This document shows, piece after piece, positions 1 through 6,599 of a stretch of DNA of 43,963 bases. Below the pieces are notes generated by a model. That model had not been told where the DNA came from. It did not search any database and saw only the letters and a list, made by a program, of their open reading frames with translations. This DNA is from Herpetosiphon giganteus. Lineage in GTDB: Bacteria; Chloroflexota; Chloroflexia; Chloroflexales; Herpetosiphonaceae. The position numbers were made by a program, and so were the translations under genes. The stretch is taken from the NCBI RefSeq assembly GCF_016907925.1, contig NZ_JAFBCZ010000042.1, forward strand, positions 1 to 43,963. Reading direction: 5' to 3'. Numbering within the stretch: position 1 is the stretch's first letter; each line of letters starts with the position of its first letter.

Positions 1-78
1 GGCTGCTGACACGTCCAGTATACGCGGATTCTCTGCCGTTTGTACATCGCATCGATTAACTACCTACCCTTGTAAGCC

Positions 79-270
79 AGCCCCCTCTCCCACTGGATGC
101 GGGCGAGGGGGAGCCGCCAGTACATGGGTGTGGTTTGGCATATTGAGGCTTTGATTAACTCCCACTGGATGCGGGCGAGGGGAAGCACCCATTTTTACCG
201 ACGAATCGTGCAAGAACCACGGAATAAAAGCCCCTCGCCCGCTGGGCGGGAGAGGGGTTGGGGTGAGGGC
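79..270. repeat. Interspersed GC-rich repeat in gene-free left end
   Basis: Bases 1-366 hold no convincing gene. Two short copies of a unit containing CCCACTGGATGCGGGCGAGG lie at about 88-107 and 161-180. The stretch 186-270 matches 31052-31136 over about 85 bases with scattered substitutions, sharing the words TTTTTACCGACGAAT, AAAGCCCCTCGCCCGC and GGGAGAGGGGTTGGGGTGAGGG. The flanking arms CCCTCTCCC and GGGAGAGGGG can pair, so the element is partly palindromic. Apparent reading frames here are produced by the repeat and are not believed to be genes. Confidence 0.75.
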
Positions 271-303
271 ATCCAAATCCATAACTTTAGGCAATTTGCC
301 CAC

Positions 304-331
304 TTGATCTTTATTAAAAGCAGCATAAGAT
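304..331 (+). promoter_or_regulatory. Candidate sigma-70 promoter for the P450 gene
   Basis: TTGATC at 304-309, a 16-base spacer and TAAGAT at 326-331. It lies 35 bases before the P450 start, at the right distance for its transcript. It is a fair rather than perfect match. Confidence 0.4.
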
Positions 332-366
332 AAGGCAATGGATTAGTCCTATGTAGAGGAGGATCG

Positions 367-1584
367 ATGATCCATTCGACCTATGCAGAGGTATTTAATC
401 AGCAATTCGTCCAAGATCCCTTCCCAACCTATGCTGCACTCCGTACCGAAGCCCCTGTTCACCGCATTACCCTACCCGATGGCCGTGGTTTATGGATGAT
501 TACCCGTTTTGAAGATGTTAAGGCTGCGCTGAAAGATCCGCGTTTTATTAAGAATTGGCGCAAAGTGCTTACCCCTGAAGAGCAAAAGCTCATGCCCGTG
601 ATGCCGCCAGTCGTTCAATTGTTGTTCAAACATCTGTTGGCGATCGATCCGCCTGATCATACGCGGATACGCGGCATGGTGCATAAAGCGTTTACACCGC
701 AATTGGTCGAGCAACTGCGGCCACGGATTCAGCAAATTGCCGATGAATTGCTTGATGCCATGCTGGCTGGTCCACGCAGCACCGATTTGCTCACAGCCTA
801 TGCCTTTCCCTTGCCGTTGACCGTGATTGCCGAATTGTTGGGCATTCCCTTGGATCATCGCGAGAAATTTCGCTATTGGTCGGGCTTGGTTGTGACTGTC
901 GATCCCTCGCCAGATCGTTTTACGCGCATGGCGGGTGAGATGGAAGAATTTGGCAATTATCTGCGTGAGTTATTTGCGATCAAACGGGCCAATCCCACTA
1001 ACGATTTGACTAGTGCCTTGGTGCAAGTTGAAGAAGCTGGCGATAAACTGACCGAGCAAGAAATGTTTTCGTTGGTGTTCTTCTTGTTGATTGCAGGCCA
1101 CGAAACCACAGTTAATTTGATTGGCAATGGCATGTTGGCCTTGTTGCAACATCCTGAACAATTGAAATTGCTGCGCGAAAATCCCGACATGATTCGCAAC
1201 ACCATCGAAGAATTGCTGCGCTTCGATAGCCCGGTCGAAACCTCAACCCTGCGTTGGGCGCGCGAAGATCTGGAATTCGCTGGGGTAACAATTCCGCGTG
1301 GTGAGCAAGTGCTGGCCGTAATTACCTCGGCGAATCGTGATCCGAACTATTTTGTCGAGCCTGATCAGCTTGATATTACGCGCAGCGAGCATAACCACAT
1401 TGCCTTTGGCCATGGTATTCACTATTGTTTGGGAGCGCCATTGGCTCGCCTTGAAGGTGCAATTGCGATCAATTCGTTGGTGCAACGGCTGCCAAACTTG
1501 CGTTTGGCCGTGCCCGCCCAAGACCTGATTTGGCGGCCTGGCATGCTGATTCGCGGTATGATCGAACTGCCGGTTAAGTTTTAG
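367..1584 (+). CDS. Cytochrome P450 monooxygenase
   Basis: A soluble 405-residue bacterial class I cytochrome P450, which would insert one oxygen atom from O2 into an organic substrate using electrons from a ferredoxin/reductase pair. The oxygen-activating I-helix motif AGHETT is at residues 243-248 (Glu246, Thr247). The K-helix ExxR is Glu282-Arg285. The haem-binding loop FGHGIHYCLG places the proximal thiolate at Cys354. There is no signal peptide or membrane anchor, and the length is typical of the soluble family. A strong RBS (AGAGGAGG) precedes the ATG. No ferredoxin or reductase is adjacent, so the redox partners must be encoded elsewhere and the substrate cannot be read from the context. 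It seems monocistronic: a stem-loop follows, and then a separate promoter for the next genes. Confidence 0.95.
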   Translation: MIHSTYAEVFNQQFVQDPFPTYAALRTEAPVHRITLPDGRGLWMITRFEDVKAALKDPRFIKNWRKVLTPEEQKLMPVMPPVVQLLFKHLLAIDPPDHTRIRGMVHKAFTPQLVEQLRPRIQQIADELLDAMLAGPRSTDLLTAYAFPLPLTVIAELLGIPLDHREKFRYWSGLVVTVDPSPDRFTRMAGEMEEFGNYLRELFAIKRANPTNDLTSALVQVEEAGDKLTEQEMFSLVFFLLIAGHETTVNLIGNGMLALLQHPEQLKLLRENPDMIRNTIEELLRFDSPVETSTLRWAREDLEFAGVTIPRGEQVLAVITSANRDPNYFVEPDQLDITRSEHNHIAFGHGIHYCLGAPLARLEGAIAINSLVQRLPNLRLAVPAQDLIWRPGMLIRGMIELPVKF

Positions 1585-1589
1585 AAATA

Positions 1590-1629
1590 GCTGGCATTGT
1601 TATAGGGTCATCTGTATAACAATGCTAGC
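1590..1629 (+). terminator. Long stem-loop after the P450 gene
   Basis: GCTGGCATTGTTATA at 1590-1604 pairs with TATAACAATGCTAGC at 1615-1629. This gives a 15-bp stem with one G-U pair and a 10-base loop. No T-run follows, so it may be a weak terminator or mRNA 3'-end stabiliser. It sits just before the promoter of the next operon. Confidence 0.55.
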
Positions 1630-1647
1630 ACTAAAAACAATAACTAG

Positions 1648-1676
1648 TTGACAGGATGAAATATTAATGTTATTTT
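1648..1676 (+). promoter_or_regulatory. Sigma-70 promoter of the MauE/MauD/Cys-peptide operon
   Basis: A perfect -35 TTGACA (1648-1653), an ideal 17-base spacer and TATTTT (1671-1676) as -10. It would give a leader of about 57 bases before the MauE-like start at 1740. Confidence 0.6.
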
Positions 1677-1739
1677 GATATAAGCTTCTGATTTGGGAAA
1701 ATATATCACTATAAATTCTTCTTTGAGAGAGAGGATGAT

Positions 1740-2321
1740 ATGATTGAACTTCCGATTTCTATTGTTCTTTTTTTGATATTTAAGCTTCTACTCCTCATAA
1801 TTTTTTTACCTTCAGCTTTGAGTAAATTGTCTAATCTGACGAATTTTAAGCATGCCTTATTACAATATCAAATCGTTCCAGTACCTATCGTATGGCTATT
1901 TGTTGTAACTATTCCTGTTGCTGAATTGATCTTACCAATATGTTTGCTTCTGGGTATTGGTCATTTCATCTCAGCATATTTACTTAGCCTGCTGCTTATT
2001 ATCTTTATTGTGGCAATTGGTATTAACCTTTTGCGGGGTAATCGAGTATCATGCGGCTGTAAAGGAGCCTCTGCCAGCGAGCAGATTAGTTGGGGTTTAC
2101 TGATCCGCAATTGTTTGTTAAGTCTGATAGCCTTTCTCATTGGGATCTTTGATCAATTCCAAGTCGTCAACGAATCTTCAATCATTCCTCTCCTGACTCG
2201 CATACTGGTTAATCCGCTTACCTTATTCCTAACAATGGGTATTTTAGTAAGTATATTTTTGATACTTAAATTAATCGAAACTGGAAGCTCTTTTTTTATT
2301 CATGGGTTTAGTAATAATTAG
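1740..2321 (+). CDS. MauE/DoxX-family redox-associated membrane protein
   Basis: A 193-residue integral membrane protein with about five hydrophobic spans (near residues 5-27, 50-70, 75-97, 120-140 and 155-178). The arrangement matches the MauE family, which helps form or isomerise disulfides in exported proteins, classically the methylamine dehydrogenase light chain. The hallmark loop SCGCKG (Cys105, Cys107), followed closely by ISWGLLIRN, is visible; these cysteines are the likely redox pair. The RBS is the purine run GAGAGAGAGG. It is followed after 8 bases by the thioredoxin-like gene and then the cysteine-rich Tat protein, so the three probably work as one relay. The gene is clearly AT-richer than the P450 gene, which hints at a separate origin. 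The family call is confident; the substrate is inferred from the neighbour. Confidence 0.85.
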   Translation: MIELPISIVLFLIFKLLLLIIFLPSALSKLSNLTNFKHALLQYQIVPVPIVWLFVVTIPVAELILPICLLLGIGHFISAYLLSLLLIIFIVAIGINLLRGNRVSCGCKGASASEQISWGLLIRNCLLSLIAFLIGIFDQFQVVNESSIIPLLTRILVNPLTLFLTMGILVSIFLILKLIETGSSFFIHGFSNN

Positions 2322-2329
2322 GAGCGTAT

Positions 2330-2893
2330 ATGAGTGGTTTTTGGTTAGTATCATATATTACCATGTGGGTTTTATTAATAGGCTTAAGCTTCGTTATGAT
2401 GAGTATTATGCGTAATATGGGTACTCTTTATCAGCGAATAGAACAAAAGAATGTACAACCTGATACAAGAATATCCAAGTATGAAATAAATGAACAAGTT
2501 GAGCCACTAACAGTTACTACGATACAAGGCGTAGCGTTTGATTTAGTAGCGCACGTTGATCAAAAAACTGCAATTATTATCATTAGCACGCACTGCGCGC
2601 CTTGCCGCGACCTGATCAAATATTTAGCAGATAACCCAGATAATGATCCACTAGATTTAGGAGTTGAAAAAACGATTGTTATCAGTATGAGTAATAATCG
2701 AGCACTTCAAGATCTTTTAGAAGAATATAGCATTGATTCGAAGAATCTATCCTTCTATTGTGATACCACAGATTCTTTGAGTCGAGTATGGGGTATTTAT
2801 TCGACCCCTACCATTATTACTGTTGATGCTACCGCAAAAATTACGAACCAACATGTAGGATTTTCTTTACCCCAAGTAGCCCTTCCTGCATAA
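2330..2893 (+). CDS. MauD/TlpA-like membrane-anchored thioredoxin-fold protein
   Basis: A 187-residue protein with an N-terminal membrane anchor (about residues 4-26), a short linker and a thioredoxin-like domain facing outward. The active site is THCAPC, with Cys89 and Cys92 as the CxxC pair. The cis-proline expected for the fold is Pro160 in the segment STPTIITVD. Size and layout match MauD-type or TlpA-type thiol-disulfide oxidoreductases, which reduce or reshuffle disulfides in exported proteins. It starts 8 bases after the MauE-like stop, with a short GGAG-type RBS, so translation is probably coupled. MauD normally partners MauE, and that order is kept here. The gene is AT-rich like its neighbours. 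I infer that its client is the eight-cysteine protein encoded next. Confidence 0.85.
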   Translation: MSGFWLVSYITMWVLLIGLSFVMMSIMRNMGTLYQRIEQKNVQPDTRISKYEINEQVEPLTVTTIQGVAFDLVAHVDQKTAIIIISTHCAPCRDLIKYLADNPDNDPLDLGVEKTIVISMSNNRALQDLLEEYSIDSKNLSFYCDTTDSLSRVWGIYSTPTIITVDATAKITNQHVGFSLPQVALPA

Positions 2894-2968
2894 TTTTTGC
2901 TTTGGTAGGTGAATTAACGTGGCGTTTCGTGCGACTTGCATGTGACGATATATTGAGGAGGTTCATTT

Positions 2969-3325
2969 ATGGGTTGGTTTAATCGGAAATCTAAAGCCAA
3001 TACGCAATCGGTTCTTGATCAGCTTACCGAAGCTGCTGCAGTAAGTTTATCGCGTCGAAGTTTTTTCAAGAAAGCAGGAGGAGGAGTTGCCGCGCTAGGC
3101 ATGGCATTAGCAGTCAAAGATACGTCCGCTGCTACTAATGCTACTTGTACGAAAACAACTGAAAGCTGTGGTTCTGTCCGAACCTGCGTTGCATGTTCAG
3201 GTGGTAAAGTTAGAACCAAGGATGCTTATTATTATTGGTGGAATTGCAACGATGGTTCACGCCAATGTTTAACTGCTCCAGGTGATACAGTCTATGGAAG
3301 CTGTGTAGCAGCTTGCCCTCAATAA
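2969..3325 (+). CDS. Tat-exported cysteine-rich mini-protein, MauA-like spacing
   Basis: A 118-residue precursor with a textbook twin-arginine signal: SRRSFFK at residues 28-34, a Gly/Ala-rich hydrophobic stretch to about residue 49, and probable cleavage near Ala54-Ala55. The mature part is only about 63 residues and has eight cysteines (60, 67, 73, 76, 93, 100, 112, 116), an even number that suggests four disulfides. The pattern Cx6Cx5CxxCSGG, then Trp90-Trp91, Cys93 and DG, recalls the N-terminal half of the methylamine dehydrogenase light chain (MauA), also a Tat substrate that needs MauE and MauD. This protein is roughly half MauA length, and no heavy chain is nearby, so it is not a normal MDH subunit. 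The RBS TGAGGAGG is strong. Function is unknown: a redox cofactor carrier, an enzyme subunit or a secreted peptide are all possible. Confidence 0.85.
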   Translation: MGWFNRKSKANTQSVLDQLTEAAAVSLSRRSFFKKAGGGVAALGMALAVKDTSAATNATCTKTTESCGSVRTCVACSGGKVRTKDAYYYWWNCNDGSRQCLTAPGDTVYGSCVAACPQ

Positions 3326-3333
3326 CATAGCCT

Positions 3334-3377
3334 AAACAGACTCTACCTTTTTCTGATAAATTGGGTAGAGTCTGTTT
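3334..3377 (+). terminator. Perfect 14-bp stem-loop between Cys-rich gene and ABC genes
   Basis: AAACAGACTCTACC (3334-3347) pairs perfectly with GGTAGAGTCTGTTT (3364-3377) across a 16-base loop. The 3' arm ends in TTT but no longer T-run follows. It starts 8 bases after the Cys-rich gene and ends 15 bases before the permease start, so partial termination or mRNA processing could make the small protein more abundant than the transporter. Confidence 0.65.
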
Positions 3378-3392
3378 ATAGAAGGTAGTATT

Positions 3393-5840
3393 ATGGCTTC
3401 ATTGAAGTCGCTGAATACGATTCGCTTGTCAGTAACCGTGTTGAGCATTGCGTTGGCAGCTGGTTTGCTAACCTTGCTGATCGGCATGTATCGTGGGATT
3501 GAGTTGCAATATCACCAACTTGTTGATGGAGCAGTAGGCGAACGAATTACCGTGATTCTTACCTCTGATTCGGTCAATGCTGGGGTTGACGAACTTAATC
3601 GCTTGAAGCCCGAAGGGCTTGATTTACTGACAAGTCCTTTTGCTGGCTCGTATGTTGACCTGAATATGGCAACACTCCAGCCCGCGCATTTAGATATTCA
3701 GCAGCTTAACAATGTCCCCGGCATCAAGGGTGTTGCTTGGTCAAATTATGCTCAAGCATTTGGGATTAATGGCACGATTAATTTGCCAGTCCAACGGGTT
3801 CCACGCGATTTTTTTACGGTTCAAAAACTACCATTGACTGCTGGCAGCCTTGATTCAGCAACAGACCATGTGGTGATCGGTGCAAAACTTGCTGAATATT
3901 TCTTTCCTCAGCAATCACCAATTGGGCAGGTGCTTAGCTCAGACCCTAATACGCCGCCACCAGGGGCCTTTCCGACAGTTGCGAAGATGCATCCTGGGGT
4001 CGCAACTTCAGGCTTAGGCCATAGTTACAGCTTGACCGTAACTGGGGTATTGGCTCCAGTGAATCCAGCCCGTAACGTCTTTGATCGCGCTTTTGATACG
4101 ACTATTTTTCTGATTGACAATAGTTTACCCACAAATTTGGCGAGTGTTGTCGTCGAGCCAGAGGCTGGCCAACAAGCTGCAGTAATACGCCAACTACAAA
4201 CGCAATTAGCTGAAAATTTGCCTGAAGGCTGGCGGGTTGTTGTTGAAAGTGAACAAGCAAGCTATCAGCAAGCCCAAATGCGTGATTTACAACAACTGGT
4301 CAACAGTAATTTCCTCTGGATTGTGGCAATTGCCCTGATTCTGATGGCATGCACGGTTGGCATTAGTAGTTATTTGGCAATTGTGCTGAAACGCCGCAGC
4401 TTGGGCATTCAACGCAGCCTCGGGGCAACCAAAGTTCGCTTGTTTCGCTCATTAATTGGCGTTGGCTTATTGATTGGTGGGGTAGGTGTTGCGAGTGGTT
4501 TGCTCCTTGCTTGGATTAGCCAAGGTTTTTTTGCGCGCTTAAGTGGCATTGCTCCGTTGCTTGACGTACAAACGCTGGCGATGAGTTGCCTCGTAATGCT
4601 GGCGATGGTAGCTGGCTCGTTTGGGCTAACGAGTTGGTATTTGCTCCGCGCAGCCCCAAGTGCAATGATTCGTGAGCAACTTGGCACGACATTGGCCAAA
4701 CATCGCTGGTTGGTTGGTGGGGCTAATGTGATGCTTGGCATCATTGCCTTGATTATGCTTTTAGGTTTACGCAGCGGCTTGGTCGCCCGCATCGATCAAA
4801 TTCTTGGTGGCACAGGTGCGAAAACAATCAGTGCAGTCTCATGGACATCTGGCTTGGAGCCGTTTAAGCCTGCGATCTACCTAACCCATGAAGATTATGC
4901 CGCAGTTAAGGCCGAATTTCCCGCTTGGCAGGTTGCTTGGCGACGCTCACCAATGTACACCGTGATTGAGGCAAGTGCGAATCTAGCTGATTTGCAGCCA
5001 ATTTCTTTGGCGTGTGGACGCTGGTTGAATGCCGAGGAAGAAACCAAGGCCCGTCAGGTGATTGTTTTGGGCTATGATCGGGCGCTTGAAATTGCTAAAG
5101 AACGCAAACTGGCGAATGTTTGTGATCTGAAACAATGGCGCAATCTGCCAGTGGTTGGGGTTTTGGCTGGCCTTGATTCATGGCCATTGATGATTGCGCA
5201 AGGCTTCTCGCCGCGGGCTGTCTACGCACCATTGCAGAGTAATATCAATCCAACGATCGATGACCCTCAAAGCTACTTTCCCAAAGATATGTATCTGATC
5301 AACGGCGAAATTTTGGTGCAGATTCCCGCGACGACTGATCTTGATCAAGCAGCCAAGCGCTTAGAACAATTTTTGGCTGCTCGGCATCCTGAGGGCGTGC
5401 CAAATCTCATTTTGCCAGCAGGCATAACCCAAGAACTTTTAGCACAACGAACCCAGATTTATTTGCTAGCTGGCCTGATGGTAAGCTTATGTTTATTGAT
5501 CAGTGGCGTTGGCTTGATGAATCTCACCTTTATTAGCATTCTGAGTCGGGCACGTGAGATCGGGATTCGGCGAGCAGTTGGCGCAACCAAACAGACCATT
5601 TTACGCCAAATTTTGACTGAAACAATCAAGATCTGTTTGGGTGCTGCGCTGCTTGGGGGTGTGATTGGCCTCCTGCTGGCACGAGTGTTACAAACCCAGC
5701 TGGGTTGGCCACCAACGATGCCTTGGCATTTGCTGGGTGTCGCTGGCGTTACCGCCTTGCTGATTGGTGCTACGTTTGGCGTTTTACCTGCATGGTGGGC
5801 GGCCAATCTGCCCCCAACGCGCGCGATCAATGTTCAATAA
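3393..5840 (+). CDS. MacB/FtsX-type ABC transporter permease
   Basis: An 815-residue permease with duplicated architecture. It has an N-terminal span (about residues 10-32), a large external domain, three spans of a first FtsX unit (about 307-332, 351-375, 394-418), a span near 443-460, a second external domain and a C-terminal FtsX unit (about 687-713, 746-766, 778-803). The conserved cytoplasmic coupling segment appears twice, as RRSLGIQRSLGATK and REIGIRRAVGATK. Such permeases drive lipoprotein or peptide movement across or out of the membrane by mechanotransmission rather than by forming a simple channel. The ATPase gene starts within about 20 bases of the stop. The position directly after the Tat mini-protein suggests a linked role, but the cargo is unproven. 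GC is closer to the genome norm than in the three upstream genes. Confidence 0.88.
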   Translation: MASLKSLNTIRLSVTVLSIALAAGLLTLLIGMYRGIELQYHQLVDGAVGERITVILTSDSVNAGVDELNRLKPEGLDLLTSPFAGSYVDLNMATLQPAHLDIQQLNNVPGIKGVAWSNYAQAFGINGTINLPVQRVPRDFFTVQKLPLTAGSLDSATDHVVIGAKLAEYFFPQQSPIGQVLSSDPNTPPPGAFPTVAKMHPGVATSGLGHSYSLTVTGVLAPVNPARNVFDRAFDTTIFLIDNSLPTNLASVVVEPEAGQQAAVIRQLQTQLAENLPEGWRVVVESEQASYQQAQMRDLQQLVNSNFLWIVAIALILMACTVGISSYLAIVLKRRSLGIQRSLGATKVRLFRSLIGVGLLIGGVGVASGLLLAWISQGFFARLSGIAPLLDVQTLAMSCLVMLAMVAGSFGLTSWYLLRAAPSAMIREQLGTTLAKHRWLVGGANVMLGIIALIMLLGLRSGLVARIDQILGGTGAKTISAVSWTSGLEPFKPAIYLTHEDYAAVKAEFPAWQVAWRRSPMYTVIEASANLADLQPISLACGRWLNAEEETKARQVIVLGYDRALEIAKERKLANVCDLKQWRNLPVVGVLAGLDSWPLMIAQGFSPRAVYAPLQSNINPTIDDPQSYFPKDMYLINGEILVQIPATTDLDQAAKRLEQFLAARHPEGVPNLILPAGITQELLAQRTQIYLLAGLMVSLCLLISGVGLMNLTFISILSRAREIGIRRAVGATKQTILRQILTETIKICLGAALLGGVIGLLLARVLQTQLGWPPTMPWHLLGVAGVTALLIGATFGVLPAWWAANLPPTRAINVQ

Positions 5841-5861
5841 TTGATAGGGAAGGAATTGATT

Positions 5862-6542
5862 TTGGACCATGTGATTCAACTCGATAAGGTTGCCAAAATA
5901 TTCTCCAAAGGTTCAAGTTCAGTTGTAGCTGTTGATCATGTGTCATTACAGATTGAAGCTGGTGATTTTTTGGCGATTATGGGTTCATCAGGCTGCGGAA
6001 AATCAACATTATTGCAATTGGTGGGTGGGCTTGATACGCCAACCAGTGGCTGTATTAATTATGGCCCAGTTGATATTGCGCAAATGAATGATGCGCAGCT
6101 ATCCCAATTTCGTAATCGCCAAGTTGGCTTTATCTTTCAAGCCTATAATCTCTTACCTGAATTGACTATTTTGGATAATGTGGCTTTGCCATTGAAATAT
6201 GCTGGCGTATCCAAGCCAGAGCGCCGCAAACGCGCGGCGCAAGTGCTTGAACAGGTGGGTTTGGCTGAGCGTATCCAGCATATGCCTAGCGAATTAAGCG
6301 GTGGTCAAGAGCAACGCACTGCAATTGCGCGCGCCTTAGTTACCAAACCGGCGATTATTTTGGCCGATGAGCCTACTGGCAATTTAGATAGCCATAATCG
6401 TGACCATATCCTTGAGCTATTTCACGCGATCAATCAAGCTGGCACTACCTTTTTGATCGTGACCCATGATCCGGTCGTTGGTGCTGCTGCACAACGGATC
6501 TTACCAATGCACGATGGTAAACTTGGAGAAGCTGCCCAATAA
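5862..6542 (+). CDS. ABC transporter ATP-binding protein (LolD/MacB class)
   Basis: The motor subunit for the upstream permease, about 226 residues. Walker A is GSSGCGKST (residues 41-49, Lys47). The Q-loop is in FIFQAYNLLPELT. The signature is LSGGQEQR (145-152), with Glu where Gln is usual. Walker B is IILADEPTGNLD, and the switch His is in IVTHD. I chose the TTG at 5862 because a GGGAAGGA RBS lies 7 bases upstream; an in-frame TTG at 5841 has no RBS and no ATG exists in this part. The gene follows the permease immediately and ends at a strong terminator, so the operon closes here. The EPTGNLD form is typical of the LolD/FtsE/MacB exporter subfamily. Confidence 0.93.
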   Translation: MDHVIQLDKVAKIFSKGSSSVVAVDHVSLQIEAGDFLAIMGSSGCGKSTLLQLVGGLDTPTSGCINYGPVDIAQMNDAQLSQFRNRQVGFIFQAYNLLPELTILDNVALPLKYAGVSKPERRKRAAQVLEQVGLAERIQHMPSELSGGQEQRTAIARALVTKPAIILADEPTGNLDSHNRDHILELFHAINQAGTTFLIVTHDPVVGAAAQRILPMHDGKLGEAAQ

Positions 6543-6556
6543 CCAGCATTTAAGCA

Positions 6557-6594
6557 AAAAGAGCACCCATGAAAATTCTCATGGGTGCTCTTTT
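6557..6594. terminator. Bidirectional intrinsic terminator
   Basis: GAGCACCCATGA (6561-6572) pairs with TCATGGGTGCTC (6579-6590) around a 6-base loop. AAAA precedes and TTTT follows, so a U-run is made in both directions. It ends the ABC operon on the plus strand and the convergent amidase gene on the minus strand. Confidence 0.9.
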
Positions 6595-6599
6595 GTTGC

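Noticed and set aside
64-333. Overlapping small frames on both strands at the left end
   Set aside because: They are composed of the interspersed repeat, and the same translated words would arise at 31010-31136.
2969-3325. A true methylamine dehydrogenase light chain
   Set aside because: The protein is about half the needed length, only part of the cysteine pattern fits, and no heavy chain or MauG is nearby.
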